Notes under the pieces: generated by a model
Seen by the model: only the letters and a program-made list of their open reading frames with translations
Databases searched by the model: none
What the model was told of the DNA's origin: nothing
Part shown: positions 48,343 to 56,206 of the stretch, piece after piece
How positions within the stretch are numbered: the stretch's first letter is position 1
Layout: each line of letters begins with the position of its first letter
Program-made: the position numbers and the translations under genes
Origin: Pararhizobium capsulatum DSM 1112
GTDB taxonomy: Bacteria; Pseudomonadota; Alphaproteobacteria; Rhizobiales; Rhizobiaceae
Reading direction: 5' to 3'
DNA: 64,000 bases
Assembly: GCF_030814475.1 (NCBI RefSeq)
Contig: NZ_JAUSVF010000001.1
Location: forward strand, 124,001-188,000

Positions 48343-48981
48343 ATGCCCCTCAGCCTCGTCGTCGCGGGACTCGGCGCAAAACGCGGTGAGGACCTGATTT
48401 TCAAGGATATTTCCTTTGTTCTCGAAGCCGGCGAAGCCTTGATTATCACGGGTCCGAATGGCTCGGGAAAATCTACCCTTTTGCGCGTCGTCGCGGGCCT
48501 GCTGTTGCAGGAAGAAGGCACCGTTTCGGCAACGGGAGGAACCCAGGAATTCGGCCATCCCCGCGAGCTCTGCCATTATCTCGGACACCACAACGGCATG
48601 AAGCGTGAACTGACGGTGGAGGAAAATCTCACCTTCTGGAAAAAGTTCATGGGTGATTCGGCAGATGGCACTGGTATGGGCGTTTTCCAGGCAGAAGAGG
48701 CCGTCGACTTGCCGGGCATCGGCCACTTGCCCTTTGGCTATCTGTCGGCGGGCCAACAGCGTCGCATTGCTTTCGCCAAGCTGCTCGTAGCCCACCGTCC
48801 GGTGTGGATTCTCGACGAGCCGACGGCAGCCCTCGACTCCGCTGCGGACACTTTGTTGGCAAAGTTGATTTCCGCTCACCAAAGGAGTGGCGGCATCGTA
48901 CTTGCTGCAACGCACCAGCCTCTTGCGCTTCAGAACGCCTCTGAGTTGGCAATGACCGGTTTTATTGGATTGTCTGACTAG
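48343..48981 (+). CDS. ccmA: Heme exporter ATP-binding protein CcmA
   Basis: A 212-residue ABC ATPase of the cytochrome c maturation system I. It has Walker A GPNGSGKSTLLRVVAGLLLQ, the signature FGYLSAGQQRRIAFAKLL, Walker B VWILDEPTAALDS and LAATHQPLALQNA. CcmA drives release of holo-CcmE from the CcmABCD complex. Normally ccmB follows directly. Here the ccmA stop (TAG 48979-48981) is the first triplet of a dispersed repeat, and three opposite-strand genes intervene before ccmB at 51047. Confidence 0.93.
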   Translation: MPLSLVVAGLGAKRGEDLIFKDISFVLEAGEALIITGPNGSGKSTLLRVVAGLLLQEEGTVSATGGTQEFGHPRELCHYLGHHNGMKRELTVEENLTFWKKFMGDSADGTGMGVFQAEEAVDLPGIGHLPFGYLSAGQQRRIAFAKLLVAHRPVWILDEPTAALDSAADTLLAKLISAHQRSGGIVLAATHQPLALQNASELAMTGFIGLSD

Positions 48982-49029
48982 AATTTGTCAGGGAAAAGCG
49001 GAAACCGTTTTCCCCGAAAAGATAAACGA
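48979..49029. repeat. Dispersed palindrome-type repeat, copy 2
   Basis: TAGAATTTGTCAGGGAAAAG followed by CGGAAACCGTTTTCCCCG and an A-rich end. The first 29 bases match 24845-24873 at 27 positions. The centre GGAAA-CCG-TTTTCC is a small palindrome. The repeat starts on the stop codon of ccmA and ends about 75 bp before the 3' end of the inserted cassette. Sequences like this occur as short intergenic repeats in rhizobial genomes. Confidence 0.75.
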
Positions 49030-49102
49030 AAACAAAAGAATCTAGCGAATACCCTGGTTCAATCCGAACCGGACATCCTCTAGATTTACCGAAATCGTGT
49101 GG

Positions 49103-49435
49103 CTATCGGGAGCGATCTGACCTCTCGCGAGTCGACCACCGCAGGTCTGCCCGCGCAGTGTCGACTTCTGTTTCGATAGCCTGAGAAATCTGTTTCGCCT
49201 TAGCGACCTTGTCAAAACCTGATAAGCCCGCCGCTCTCGCCAAGGATTCAAACTGAGGCAAGAGGCGACCGGCATCACTTTTGGCAGGTCGGGTTCCAGT
49301 CCGTTCCATTTGTTCTGGTTTGACAAGGGCCTTGAGCGTAGCGTCGATATCTAACTCAGGCAACTCTTTGACCACCAGCGCTCGCGGTTCATCGAGCCTC
49401 AGGATGCCTGGATTATGTGCGACGATGGCGTTCAC
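49103..49435 (-). CDS. Unrecognised 110-residue protein, third gene of inserted cassette
   Basis: I do not recognise this protein. It is 110 residues, soluble, with an N-terminal section MNAIVAHNPGILRLDEPRAL followed by VVKELPELDIDATLKALVKP, a middle helix around FDKVAKAKQISQAIETEVDT, and an Arg-rich tail RADLRWSTRERSDRSR. Its start overlaps the end of the preceding gene by 23 bases, so the two are coupled. It is the last gene of the three-gene unit. The tail chemistry is shared with the other cassette proteins. A third open frame could have another start; coding is supported mainly by the overlap and the tail. Confidence 0.55.
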   Translation of the reverse strand: MNAIVAHNPGILRLDEPRALVVKELPELDIDATLKALVKPEQMERTGTRPAKSDAGRLLPQFESLARAAGLSGFDKVAKAKQISQAIETEVDTARADLRWSTRERSDRSR

Positions 49436-50120
49436 CAGCTGTCGGCGCAGTTCGGGGTTTGGCGTCCATATGCTCGTGGAGCTGTCCCCTGGCGGTTTTC
49501 ATGTCTTCATCCATTATATGCCTGTACGCCAGCGCGACAGCCTTGCATCCGTCGTCGCTTCTTGCCTGCTCCCATTCTTCGGCGTTCACAAACAGGTCGA
49601 TCGCCAATGATGCCATTGCTTTGATGCTTTCTCTGTCATGAAGGTTATCGAGGTGACCGCACATCTCAAGGACGGCAGCCCCCTGTTCGGCCCCATGCCC
49701 TTCCAATACATTCCGGACGATCCGAGTCTGAGCCTCTGGGGTTAGCAATTCAAGCCCGGGCGTGGCCGTTCGTATCCAATCGATTGCGGTGGGATTTGAA
49801 CCGATATCCCAATTTACGTCATCGAAGATGAGCTCTTGAGGAAAGGTCTTTGCATGCAGGTCGTTCTTCAATCTGCCTGCGGCAGCAATTGTGGAGTAAT
49901 ACCGACCCAAAGCATGAGTTTGGTCATTGATAATGGCATGCGTATTTTTGTTGAGGCGACTAAGAAGGTTAAGATCACGTACAGATTTTCTGTCGTCACC
50001 ATCATGTGGCGTCGCCAGATCGATGAAGGATTCTGTTGGCAGATCTTTGAGCCCAGCAAAGGCCCTGGAATCGTCAGAAGCATTATCGGTAGTCTTTTTT
50101 TCAGGATGGTCTTCAACCAT
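49413..50120 (-). CDS. Unrecognised 235-residue protein, second gene of inserted cassette
   Basis: A soluble protein of 235 residues with no recognised domain. GAGGGGGGAA immediately before the ATG at 50120 is a strong ribosome binding site. The first 60 residues are hydrophilic and charged. A helical middle follows with DWIRTATPGLELLTPEAQTR then IVRNVLEGHGAEQGAAVLEM, and IKAMASLAIDLFVNAEEWEQ. The basic tail is KPRTAPTAGERHRRT. The LTP-x6-V-R-NVL segment resembles LTPHQASFVVKNVLDYF in the neighbouring 235-residue protein, so the two may be paralogues. It starts 21 bp after the first cassette gene. Confidence 0.65.
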   Translation of the reverse strand: MVEDHPEKKTTDNASDDSRAFAGLKDLPTESFIDLATPHDGDDRKSVRDLNLLSRLNKNTHAIINDQTHALGRYYSTIAAAGRLKNDLHAKTFPQELIFDDVNWDIGSNPTAIDWIRTATPGLELLTPEAQTRIVRNVLEGHGAEQGAAVLEMCGHLDNLHDRESIKAMASLAIDLFVNAEEWEQARSDDGCKAVALAYRHIMDEDMKTARGQLHEHMDAKPRTAPTAGERHRRT

Positions 50121-50141
50121 TTCCCCCCTCCACTATTGTCC

Positions 50142-50849
50142 CTAGCGACCCCGTTCTGCACCTCGCGGCCTCTCGTCATAGTGCCGATCATCTACGCTTT
50201 GAGTATGCCTTTCTGACGCGGTTTGTCGCCCTTCCGCTGAAGCAGTCCGCTCGTTCAGGTTCTGAAGACAGTTATCAAGGTTAGCATCGGCTCTCGCCAT
50301 TTCTGCCAGCCTGCGCCTATCCGCGTCTGTATGGAATTCCGCTGTGTGTTCAAGAGCGTGAAACCTTAAATCCAAATCTCCGTCGTGAGAATATCGTTCG
50401 CTTTGCGGGAGGTTTCTTATCTGATCTTCGAAATAGTCCAAAACATTCTTCACAACGAAGGACGCCTGGTGTGGAGTGAGTTTTTCTTTAGTAACCTCAG
50501 AAATTATCTGAGCCTGATAATAGCTATTTTCTATGTTTGGTATCTGACCAATTACAAATTTTCTAATTTCCAGAGATTTTATTGGCTCATGATTTTCAGA
50601 TTTTATACTTTGGGTTATTACACTTTGTGCAAACATTGACCCAAGTTCAATATGCTTATCCATTGCATGATAAAGGGCAGCCTTGTCTTCTTTAGCCAAA
50701 TTCGAATGCAAATGAGCAAGATCATCGGCTGCCCTGCGCCTTATTGGATGTTCAAATCGATCCGGCATCAAAAATTCATCGAGAATGAGCTTGCCGACCT
50801 GTTCGGAAGGAGTTCTTTGTATAGGATCTGGCAAGGTCCACCTCTCCAT
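50142..50849 (-). CDS. Unrecognised 235-residue protein, first gene of inserted cassette
   Basis: A 235-residue soluble protein of unknown family and the first gene of the cassette, with an AT-rich body (50380-50700) unlike the GC-rich flanks. The N-terminus is MERWTLPDPIQRTPSEQVGK; the middle holds RRRAADDLAHLHSNLAKEDK and EKLTPHQASFVVKNVLDYFE; the C-terminal 45 residues are hydrophilic and Arg-rich, ending DERPRGAERGR. Such tails recall VirB/VirD4 type IV secretion signals, but no secretion genes are in the window. The base composition suggests horizontal origin. Its promoter must lie in the 197 bp shared with ccmB. Confidence 0.65.
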   Translation of the reverse strand: MERWTLPDPIQRTPSEQVGKLILDEFLMPDRFEHPIRRRAADDLAHLHSNLAKEDKAALYHAMDKHIELGSMFAQSVITQSIKSENHEPIKSLEIRKFVIGQIPNIENSYYQAQIISEVTKEKLTPHQASFVVKNVLDYFEDQIRNLPQSERYSHDGDLDLRFHALEHTAEFHTDADRRRLAEMARADANLDNCLQNLNERTASAEGRQTASERHTQSVDDRHYDERPRGAERGR

Positions 50850-51046
50850 TCGTAAGAAACCAGGAAGATCAATCCGATTGTAATTATATCTTCCTAAAGT
50901 TGCGACTAAGATCGCCTTTCATTTGTAACAGGCCGCTGTAATCTGCAGATTGACCCTTGCTCCCGCTATCGCCGCTTGATTTTTCACGAACCTGATGCTT
51001 TTTGCGGTTGAGGCACAGAGCTGTGGCTCCGAGCTAGGAACAGCAT

Positions 51047-51706
51047 TTGATCGCCCTCTTCCTCCGCGACCTGAAACTCTCAACACGATCCGGTGGCGGC
51101 GCCCTGATCGGCGTCCTGTTCTTCCTGACGGTCATTGCCGTCGTGCCTTTCGCCGTCGGGCCAGACCTCAACCTGCTTTCGCGCATCGGCCCCGCCATCC
51201 TCTGGATCGGCGCCCTGCTCTCCTGCCTTCTCGGCCTTGATCGGCTGTTCCAAGCGGAGCGTGAGGATGGGTCACTCGATCTGATCCTGATGCAGGAAAC
51301 GCCGCTGGTGCTGACAGTGCTGGTCAAATGTCTCGCCCACTGGACAGCCTCCGGCCTGCCGCTGGTCATTGCCGCCCCGCTGCTCGGCCTGTTCATGAAT
51401 ATGGACGGCACTGCTATCGCCGCAACCATGCTGACGCTTCTGGTCGGCACGCCGGCCATCACCTTCATCGGAGCAGCAGGAGCGGGTATTGCCGTCGCCC
51501 TGCCGCGCGGTGGGCTACTCGTTTCGATCCTGGTGTTACCACTTGCCATCCCCGTACTGATCTTCGGTGTCAGCGCGGCCTATGCGGCGGTACAGGACCC
51601 AGCCCCGTTCCTGCCACCGCTCCTGATCTTGATCGCCATCACCCTGTTCTTCGCGGTGATTGGCCCCGTCGCGGCGGCGGCGGCGCTGCGTTCCTCGTCA
51701 GACTGA
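51047..51706 (+). CDS. ccmB: Heme exporter permease CcmB
   Basis: A 219-residue membrane protein with six helices: IALFLRDLKLSTRSGGGALI, GVLFFLTVIAVVPFAVGPDL, and LLSCLLGLDRLFQAEREDGS with LDLILMQETPL. It forms the ABC complex with CcmA. The start codon is TTG (51047-51049) with AGGAA nine to ten bases upstream; no in-frame ATG fits. The 2-kb cassette separates it from ccmA, so transcription must come from readthrough or from a new promoter in 50850-51046. Confidence 0.92.
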   Translation: MIALFLRDLKLSTRSGGGALIGVLFFLTVIAVVPFAVGPDLNLLSRIGPAILWIGALLSCLLGLDRLFQAEREDGSLDLILMQETPLVLTVLVKCLAHWTASGLPLVIAAPLLGLFMNMDGTAIAATMLTLLVGTPAITFIGAAGAGIAVALPRGGLLVSILVLPLAIPVLIFGVSAAYAAVQDPAPFLPPLLILIAITLFFAVIGPVAAAAALRSSSD

Positions 51707-51766
51707 CAGAAATGTGGTTGACCCCGATCAATTGAAGCAGGAAGCAATCCGCGTTAAAGAACCATC

Positions 51767-52528
51767 ATGACCGACAACAGCCTTGCTATCCGAAAATTCA
51801 GCGACCTCGCCAACCCGACGCGGTTCTTGGCGCTATCAGGGCGTATCCTGCCCTGGCTGATCGGCGTAACCGCGCTTTTCTTTGTCGTCGGCCTCTATCT
51901 CGCCTTCACCACCGAAGGTGATTACCAACAAGGCGAAACCGTGCGGATCATGTATATCCATGTGCCCGCCGCCTGGCTGTCGATGATGTGTTACACGGTC
52001 ATGGCCATCTCGGCCCTCGGCACGCTTGTTTGGCGCCATCCGTTGGCCGATGTCTCCGCCAAGGCCGCCGCGCCGATCGGCGCGGCCTTTACGCTGATGG
52101 CGCTGATTACCGGCTCGCTCTGGGGCAAGCCGATGTGGGGCACCTGGTGGGTCTGGGATGCGCGGCTCACCTCCGTCTTCGTACTGTTCCTGATGTATCT
52201 CGGCCTCATCGCGCTCAACCGGGCGATGGACGAGCCCGGCAAGGCTGCCAAGGTCTGCGCCATCCTCATCCTGATCGGCTTCGTCAACATCCCGATCATC
52301 AAGTTTTCGGTCGAGTGGTGGAACACACTGCACCAGCCGGCAAGCGTCATGCGCCTGGGTGGACCGACCATCGATCCCGAATTTCTGCGACCGCTGCTGG
52401 TGATGGCGATCGCCTTCACCCTTTTGTTCTTCACCTTGCATATAGCTGCCATGCGCAACGAAATCTTGCGCCGCCGGGTCACAGCACTGCGCCGGCAGGC
52501 GGCGCGTAATATTGGCCGGGAGGCTTGA
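51767..52528 (+). CDS. ccmC: Heme exporter protein CcmC
   Basis: A 253-residue six-helix protein of the heme-handling family. It has the tryptophan-rich WWD domain GKPMWGTWWVWDARLTSVFV and periplasmic histidines such as MYIHVPAAWLSMMCYTVMAI and WWNTLHQPASVMRLGGPTID. CcmC loads heme on CcmE. It is 60 bp after ccmB and followed by ccmD two bases later. Confidence 0.94.
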   Translation: MTDNSLAIRKFSDLANPTRFLALSGRILPWLIGVTALFFVVGLYLAFTTEGDYQQGETVRIMYIHVPAAWLSMMCYTVMAISALGTLVWRHPLADVSAKAAAPIGAAFTLMALITGSLWGKPMWGTWWVWDARLTSVFVLFLMYLGLIALNRAMDEPGKAAKVCAILILIGFVNIPIIKFSVEWWNTLHQPASVMRLGGPTIDPEFLRPLLVMAIAFTLLFFTLHIAAMRNEILRRRVTALRRQAARNIGREA

Positions 52529-52530
52529 GC

Positions 52531-52698
52531 ATGTCGGGACATCTCGCCTATGTCGCCGCAAGCTACGGCGCTGCCACAATTCTCATTCTGGCTCTGATCG
52601 GCTGGGTATTCCTTGACGGTCGCGCACGCCGGAGAGAATTAAAGACGCTCGAAGACGCCGGCATCCGCCGCCGGTCCGAAGGCAAGCCCACATCATGA
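52531..52698 (+). CDS. ccmD: Heme exporter protein CcmD
   Basis: A 55-residue single-span protein: MSGHLAYVAASYGAATILIL, then ALIGWVFLDGRARRRELKTL. It has one N-terminal membrane helix followed by a basic cytoplasmic tail, which is the CcmD pattern; it stabilises the CcmC-CcmE-CcmAB complex. It starts two bases after the ccmC stop and its own stop overlaps the ccmG ATG (ATGA at 52695-52698). Confidence 0.9.
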   Translation: MSGHLAYVAASYGAATILILALIGWVFLDGRARRRELKTLEDAGIRRRSEGKPTS

Positions 52699-53312
52699 CC
52701 GACGAAACCCGGACAACGAACAGCGAAGTCGCGGAACGGCCGAGCAAGGCGCGCTATGTGCTGGCGCTGCTGCCGCTTGCTATCTTTGGAGCCCTTGCCG
52801 CCGTGTTCTGGAGCCAGCTCGATTCCGGCCGCGACATCAGCGAAATCCCTTCCGCTCTCATCGGCACGAAAGCCCCGAGCCTCGACATGCCACCGCTCGA
52901 AGGCGCGAACCTCAGCGGAGCCCCCATGCCGGCGCTCACCGACGCCGCGATCAAGGGCAAGCTGACGCTCGTCAACATCTGGGCGTCCTGGTGCATTCCC
53001 TGTCGCGAGGAAAACCCGATAATCCTCGATCTCGCTAAAGACCCACGCCTGCAAGTCGTCGGCATCAACTACAAGGACAAGACGGGAAACGCGCTGAGCT
53101 TCCTCGGCGAACTCGGCAATCCGTTCTCCGCCATCGGCGTTGATCCGCGCGGCAAGGCGGCGATCGACTGGGGTGTCTACGGAATTCCGGAATCCTATCT
53201 CGTCGGCGCAGACGGAACGATCCTGTACAAGCGCGTCGGCCCATTCGATGACCGCAGCCTGAAGGAAGGGCTCTTTCCGGCGATTGAAGCCGCGCTGGCA
53301 GGCAAGAGCTAG
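52695..53312 (+). CDS. ccmG: Thiol:disulfide interchange protein CcmG/DsbE
   Basis: A 205-residue membrane-anchored thioredoxin. The anchor is [20 protein letters not shown] near residues 21-40. The active-site motif is [13 protein letters not shown] with cysteines 100 and 103, and [20 protein letters not shown] carries the cis-proline region. It reduces apocytochrome c or CcmH thiols in the periplasm. It is the last ccm gene here. Its stop overlaps that of the convergent DUF2585 gene by four bases. Confidence 0.94.
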   Translation: MTDETRTTNSEVAERPSKARYVLALLPLAIFGALAAVFWSQLDSGRDISEIPSALIGTKAPSLDMPPLEGANLSGAPMPALTDAAIKGKLTLVNIWASWCIPCREENPIILDLAKDPRLQVVGINYKDKTGNALSFLGELGNPFSAIGVDPRGKAAIDWGVYGIPESYLVGADGTILYKRVGPFDDRSLKEGLFPAIEAALAGKS

Positions 53313-53902
53313 ATCCCGCTCTGCCACGCCTTCACGGATTCCAGCGGATAAACCAGCATCAGCACGTTGAGTGTGAGATTGTCGCGGATCAGCCAGCCGG
53401 TGAAAAGCTCGAAGACGATAGCGACGGCCACCGTGACCAACACCGGCATACGCCAGGCAAAGAAGAATCCAGCGGCCATGAAGATTGTATCCATTACCGA
53501 ATTCAGGATGCTGTCGCCGTAATAATCCAGCGAGATGGTCGCCGTTCGGTAGCGGTCGATGATGATGGGCGAATTCTCAAGAAGCTCCCAACCGCTTTCG
53601 ATCAGCACCGCAAATAGCAGCCGCGCCGCCAGCGGCTTTCCGCGAAACAGCAGGTGCGCAATGCCGTAGAAGATGAAGCCGTGGATGATGTGGGACGGCG
53701 TGTACCAATCGGCCAGATGCTGCGAATTACCGGGGCTGTTGACCACCGGTTCGAACAGTTTGACGTAGCCGCAGGTGCAGATCGGCGTGCGGCCCATCCA
53801 GTATTGCGCCAATGCCTGAACAATCAGGACAGCGAGACAGACGAGCAGCCAGAGCGTCGTGTGCCGCATCGTCCTGTCATGATTCGGCAAAACGGCGCTC
53901 AA
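53309..53902 (-). CDS. DUF2585 family membrane protein
   Basis: A 197-residue membrane protein with about four helices. It has [40 protein letters not shown] and [20 protein letters not shown], which define DUF2585 (UPF0314) in alphaproteobacteria. The function is unknown. The start is a TTG at 53900-53902 with AGGAAG upstream; it overlaps the yciB stop (TTGA). An internal ATG at 53869 would give a 186-residue form. It is co-transcribed with yciB. Confidence 0.85.
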   Translation of the reverse strand: MSAVLPNHDRTMRHTTLWLLVCLAVLIVQALAQYWMGRTPICTCGYVKLFEPVVNSPGNSQHLADWYTPSHIIHGFIFYGIAHLLFRGKPLAARLLFAVLIESGWELLENSPIIIDRYRTATISLDYYGDSILNSVMDTIFMAAGFFFAWRMPVLVTVAVAIVFELFTGWLIRDNLTLNVLMLVYPLESVKAWQSGI

Positions 53903-54531
53903 GCGTCAGCTTCCTGGTCGAGCGAGTGCTTCATGATCAGCGGCATTTGCGACAGCGTGAAGAGCACGGTGATCGGCATCGTGCCCCAGACCTTGAAGGC
54001 CACCCAGAAATCCGTCGAGAAATTGCGCCAGACGACTTCATTCATGATGGCGAGGAACACGAAGAAGATGCCCCAACGGATGGTGAGCTTTCGCCAACCG
54101 GCCTCATCCAGCCGAAAGGCAGAATGGAAAACATAGCCGAGCAGCGATTTGCCGAAGAGCAGACCGCCAAGCAGGATGACACCGAACAGCGAATTGACGA
54201 TGGTCGGCTTCATCTTGATGAAGGTGTCGTTCTGCAGATAGAGCGTCAGAGCGCCAAAAATGAAGACGACGATACCGGAAATCAGCGGCATGATCGGCAG
54301 CGTACGGGTGAATATCCACGACACGGTGAGCGCGAGAGCAGTTGCGGCCATGAACAGTCCGGTCGCGATGAAAATCGGACCACCGAGCTCAGTCAGCGCC
54401 GGAAAATGCGCGCCCAGCCATTCGCCCCGCGCATTGGCGAAGAAGAACACCACCAGCGGGCCAAGCTCCAGAACCATCTTGAGAAGCGGGCTGATTTCCT
54501 TGCGCGGCTTTGCAGCCTCGATAGACGACAT
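53899..54531 (-). CDS. yciB: Inner membrane protein YciB / septation protein A
   Basis: A 210-residue protein with about six helices: [60 protein letters not shown] and [20 protein letters not shown]. YciB (IspZ/IspA-septation family) affects envelope integrity and division in enterobacteria. AAGGAA at 54538-54543 supports the ATG at 54531 over an upstream TTG. The downstream DUF2585 gene overlaps its stop. Confidence 0.93.
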   Translation of the reverse strand: MSSIEAAKPRKEISPLLKMVLELGPLVVFFFANARGEWLGAHFPALTELGGPIFIATGLFMAATALALTVSWIFTRTLPIMPLISGIVVFIFGALTLYLQNDTFIKMKPTIVNSLFGVILLGGLLFGKSLLGYVFHSAFRLDEAGWRKLTIRWGIFFVFLAIMNEVVWRNFSTDFWVAFKVWGTMPITVLFTLSQMPLIMKHSLDQEADA

Positions 54532-54637
54532 TGCAGTTTCCTTGGCAGACAAGCCTTGAGCCCCGGTATGATCGCAATCACGGCGCGATCGGTTTCTCCG
54601 GCAATAACATCAGCAAAACGGCAAAACTATATCCGGG

Positions 54638-56191
54638 TCAATGGGGGATGCCGGCGATCGCCTCGGCAAAATCCCTGGCCTCGAACGGCTCGAGATCATC
54701 GACACCCTCGCCGACACCGATGAAATAGACCGGCAGCTTATGCTTGGCCGAGATCGCAACGAGAATGCCGCCCCGCGCGGTACCGTCAAGCTTGGTCATG
54801 ATCAGGCCGTTGACGCCAGCGACATTGCGGAAAATCTCGACCTGATTGAGGGCGTTCTGGCCTGTCGTCGCGTCGAGCGTCTGCAGCACGGTATGGGGCG
54901 CATCCGGATCGAGCTTGCCGAGCACGCGGACGATCTTTTCAAGTTCCGCCATCAGTTCCGTGCGGTTCTGAAGGCGCCCGGCCGTATCGATGATCAGCAC
55001 GTCGCTCTTCTTCAGCCGCGCCTGCTCGAAAGCTTCATAGGCGAGACCAGCGGCATCAGCGCCGAGTTTCGAGGAAACGATGTCGGAGTTGGTGCGCTCG
55101 GCCCAGATTTTCAGCTGCTCGATGGCTGCCGCGCGAAACGTGTCGCCGGCGGCGAGCATGACCTTGAGACCGGCGCCGGAAAGTTTGGCTGCGAGCTTGC
55201 CGATGGTCGTCGTCTTGCCAGTGCCGTTGACGCCGACGACGAGGATGACATGCGGCTTGTGGGACAGATCGAGTTGCAACGGCTTGGCGACCGGCGACAG
55301 GACCTTGGTGATCTCGGCCGCCATGATGCGCGAGACGTCTTCGCCGGTGACATCCTTGCCGTAGCGCTCGGAGGCCAGCGTATCGGTGATACGAAGCGCC
55401 GTTTCGACGCCGAGGTCAGCCTGGATCAGCAGGTCTTCGAGCTCCTGCAGCGTATCGTCGTCCAGCTTGCGCTTGGTGAAGAGCGCGGTGATCTGGCCGG
55501 TGAGCTGCGAGGACGTGCGCGCCAGTCCCTGGCGCAGGCGCTGAAACCAGGTGAGCTTCTGTTTGGGCGTTTCGGCGACGGGTTCGATAATAGCAGGGCC
55601 GGTGGCAAAACCCTTGGGAAGTGTTGGAGGTGCAACTTGCTCCGTCTGATCTCCCCCGTTGAGGGGGAGATGTCCCGAAGGGACAGAGGGGGTTAAAGCC
55701 GCCTCGTCCTCGAGCGTTTCTGTTTCAGGAGTCTCATCCGCGGCCTTAGAGAATGAGGACGGCTCCTCGCCCCCCTCTGCCCTGTCGGGCATCTCCCACT
55801 CAAGGGAGGAGATCGCTAGAGGCGCTTCCTCCGTATCCACTGCAGCTTCCGCTTCCAAGAGCGACAACGGCGTGACGCCGAGATCGCCGATCTGCTCCGC
55901 GGCAGGCATCGGCAAAACAGCGTCGGCGTCCTCGCTTGCAGTTTCCGCGCTCGCCGCAAGATCATCCGCCGGACCGCCGGCATTCTCCATCTCTTCGGAA
56001 AGCACCGGATCGATGGCGAGCGGCAGGTTTTCTTCGCGAGAATGCGGCTCAAGCTCGGCCTCGACGGCGCGGCGTTCGTCCGGCGTGAGCGCGCCTGCCG
56101 GAGAAATTTCCTCGGAGACGACAGGCGGTTCGCCCTCGGCGGGCTTGTCCTTGCCGAAGGTGAAAACCCGTTTGATGAAGCTCAGCGCCAT
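54638..56191 (-). CDS. ftsY: Signal recognition particle receptor FtsY
   Basis: A 517-residue FtsY. The C-terminal NG domain begins near residue 210 (KLTWFQRLRQGLARTSSQLT). It has Walker A GVNGTGKTTTIGKLAAKLSG, DTFRAAAIEQLKIWAERTN, DTAGRLQNRTELMAELEK and the final TKLDGTARGGILVAISAKHK with GEGVDDLEPF. It docks SRP (ffh, 28.7-30.3 kb) at the membrane. The first 200 residues are an acidic, low-complexity membrane-targeting region. Within it, residues about 126-141 and 166-181 are encoded by two inverted copies of a palindromic repeat. It lies downstream of mtaB on the same strand, 15 bp away. Confidence 0.96.
   Translation of the reverse strand: MALSFIKRVFTFGKDKPAEGEPPVVSEEISPAGALTPDERRAVEAELEPHSREENLPLAIDPVLSEEMENAGGPADDLAASAETASEDADAVLPMPAAEQIGDLGVTPLSLLEAEAAVDTEEAPLAISSLEWEMPDRAEGGEEPSSFSKAADETPETETLEDEAALTPSVPSGHLPLNGGDQTEQVAPPTLPKGFATGPAIIEPVAETPKQKLTWFQRLRQGLARTSSQLTGQITALFTKRKLDDDTLQELEDLLIQADLGVETALRITDTLASERYGKDVTGEDVSRIMAAEITKVLSPVAKPLQLDLSHKPHVILVVGVNGTGKTTTIGKLAAKLSGAGLKVMLAAGDTFRAAAIEQLKIWAERTNSDIVSSKLGADAAGLAYEAFEQARLKKSDVLIIDTAGRLQNRTELMAELEKIVRVLGKLDPDAPHTVLQTLDATTGQNALNQVEIFRNVAGVNGLIMTKLDGTARGGILVAISAKHKLPVYFIGVGEGVDDLEPFEARDFAEAIAGIPH
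55649..55694 (+). repeat. Palindromic repeat copy A inside ftsY
   Basis: A 46-bp element: CTCCCCC-GTTGA-GGGGGAG followed by TGTCCC-GAA-GGGACA and AGAGGGGG. Its reverse complement matches copy B (55770-55815): both share CCCCCTCTG, CGGG, ATCTCCC, CTCAA and GGAGAT blocks. It is translated in frame in FtsY as part of TPSVPSGHLPLNGGDQ. Short repeats of this kind are frequent between genes in rhizobia but unusual within genes. Confidence 0.75.
55770..55815 (-). repeat. Palindromic repeat copy B inside ftsY
   Basis: A 46-bp element in opposite orientation to copy A, with GCCC-TGTC-GGGC and ATCTCCC-ACTCAA-GGGAGGAGAT hairpins. It is translated in frame in FtsY as part of ISSLEWEMPDRAEGGEE. Confidence 0.75.
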
Positions 56192-56206
56192 TGTCCGTCC
56201 GTATCG

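Noticed and set aside
49785..49812. tRNA-like T-arm sequence (GTGGGATTTGAACC)
   Set aside because: There are no acceptor, D or anticodon arms around it, and it lies within a coding frame of the cassette.
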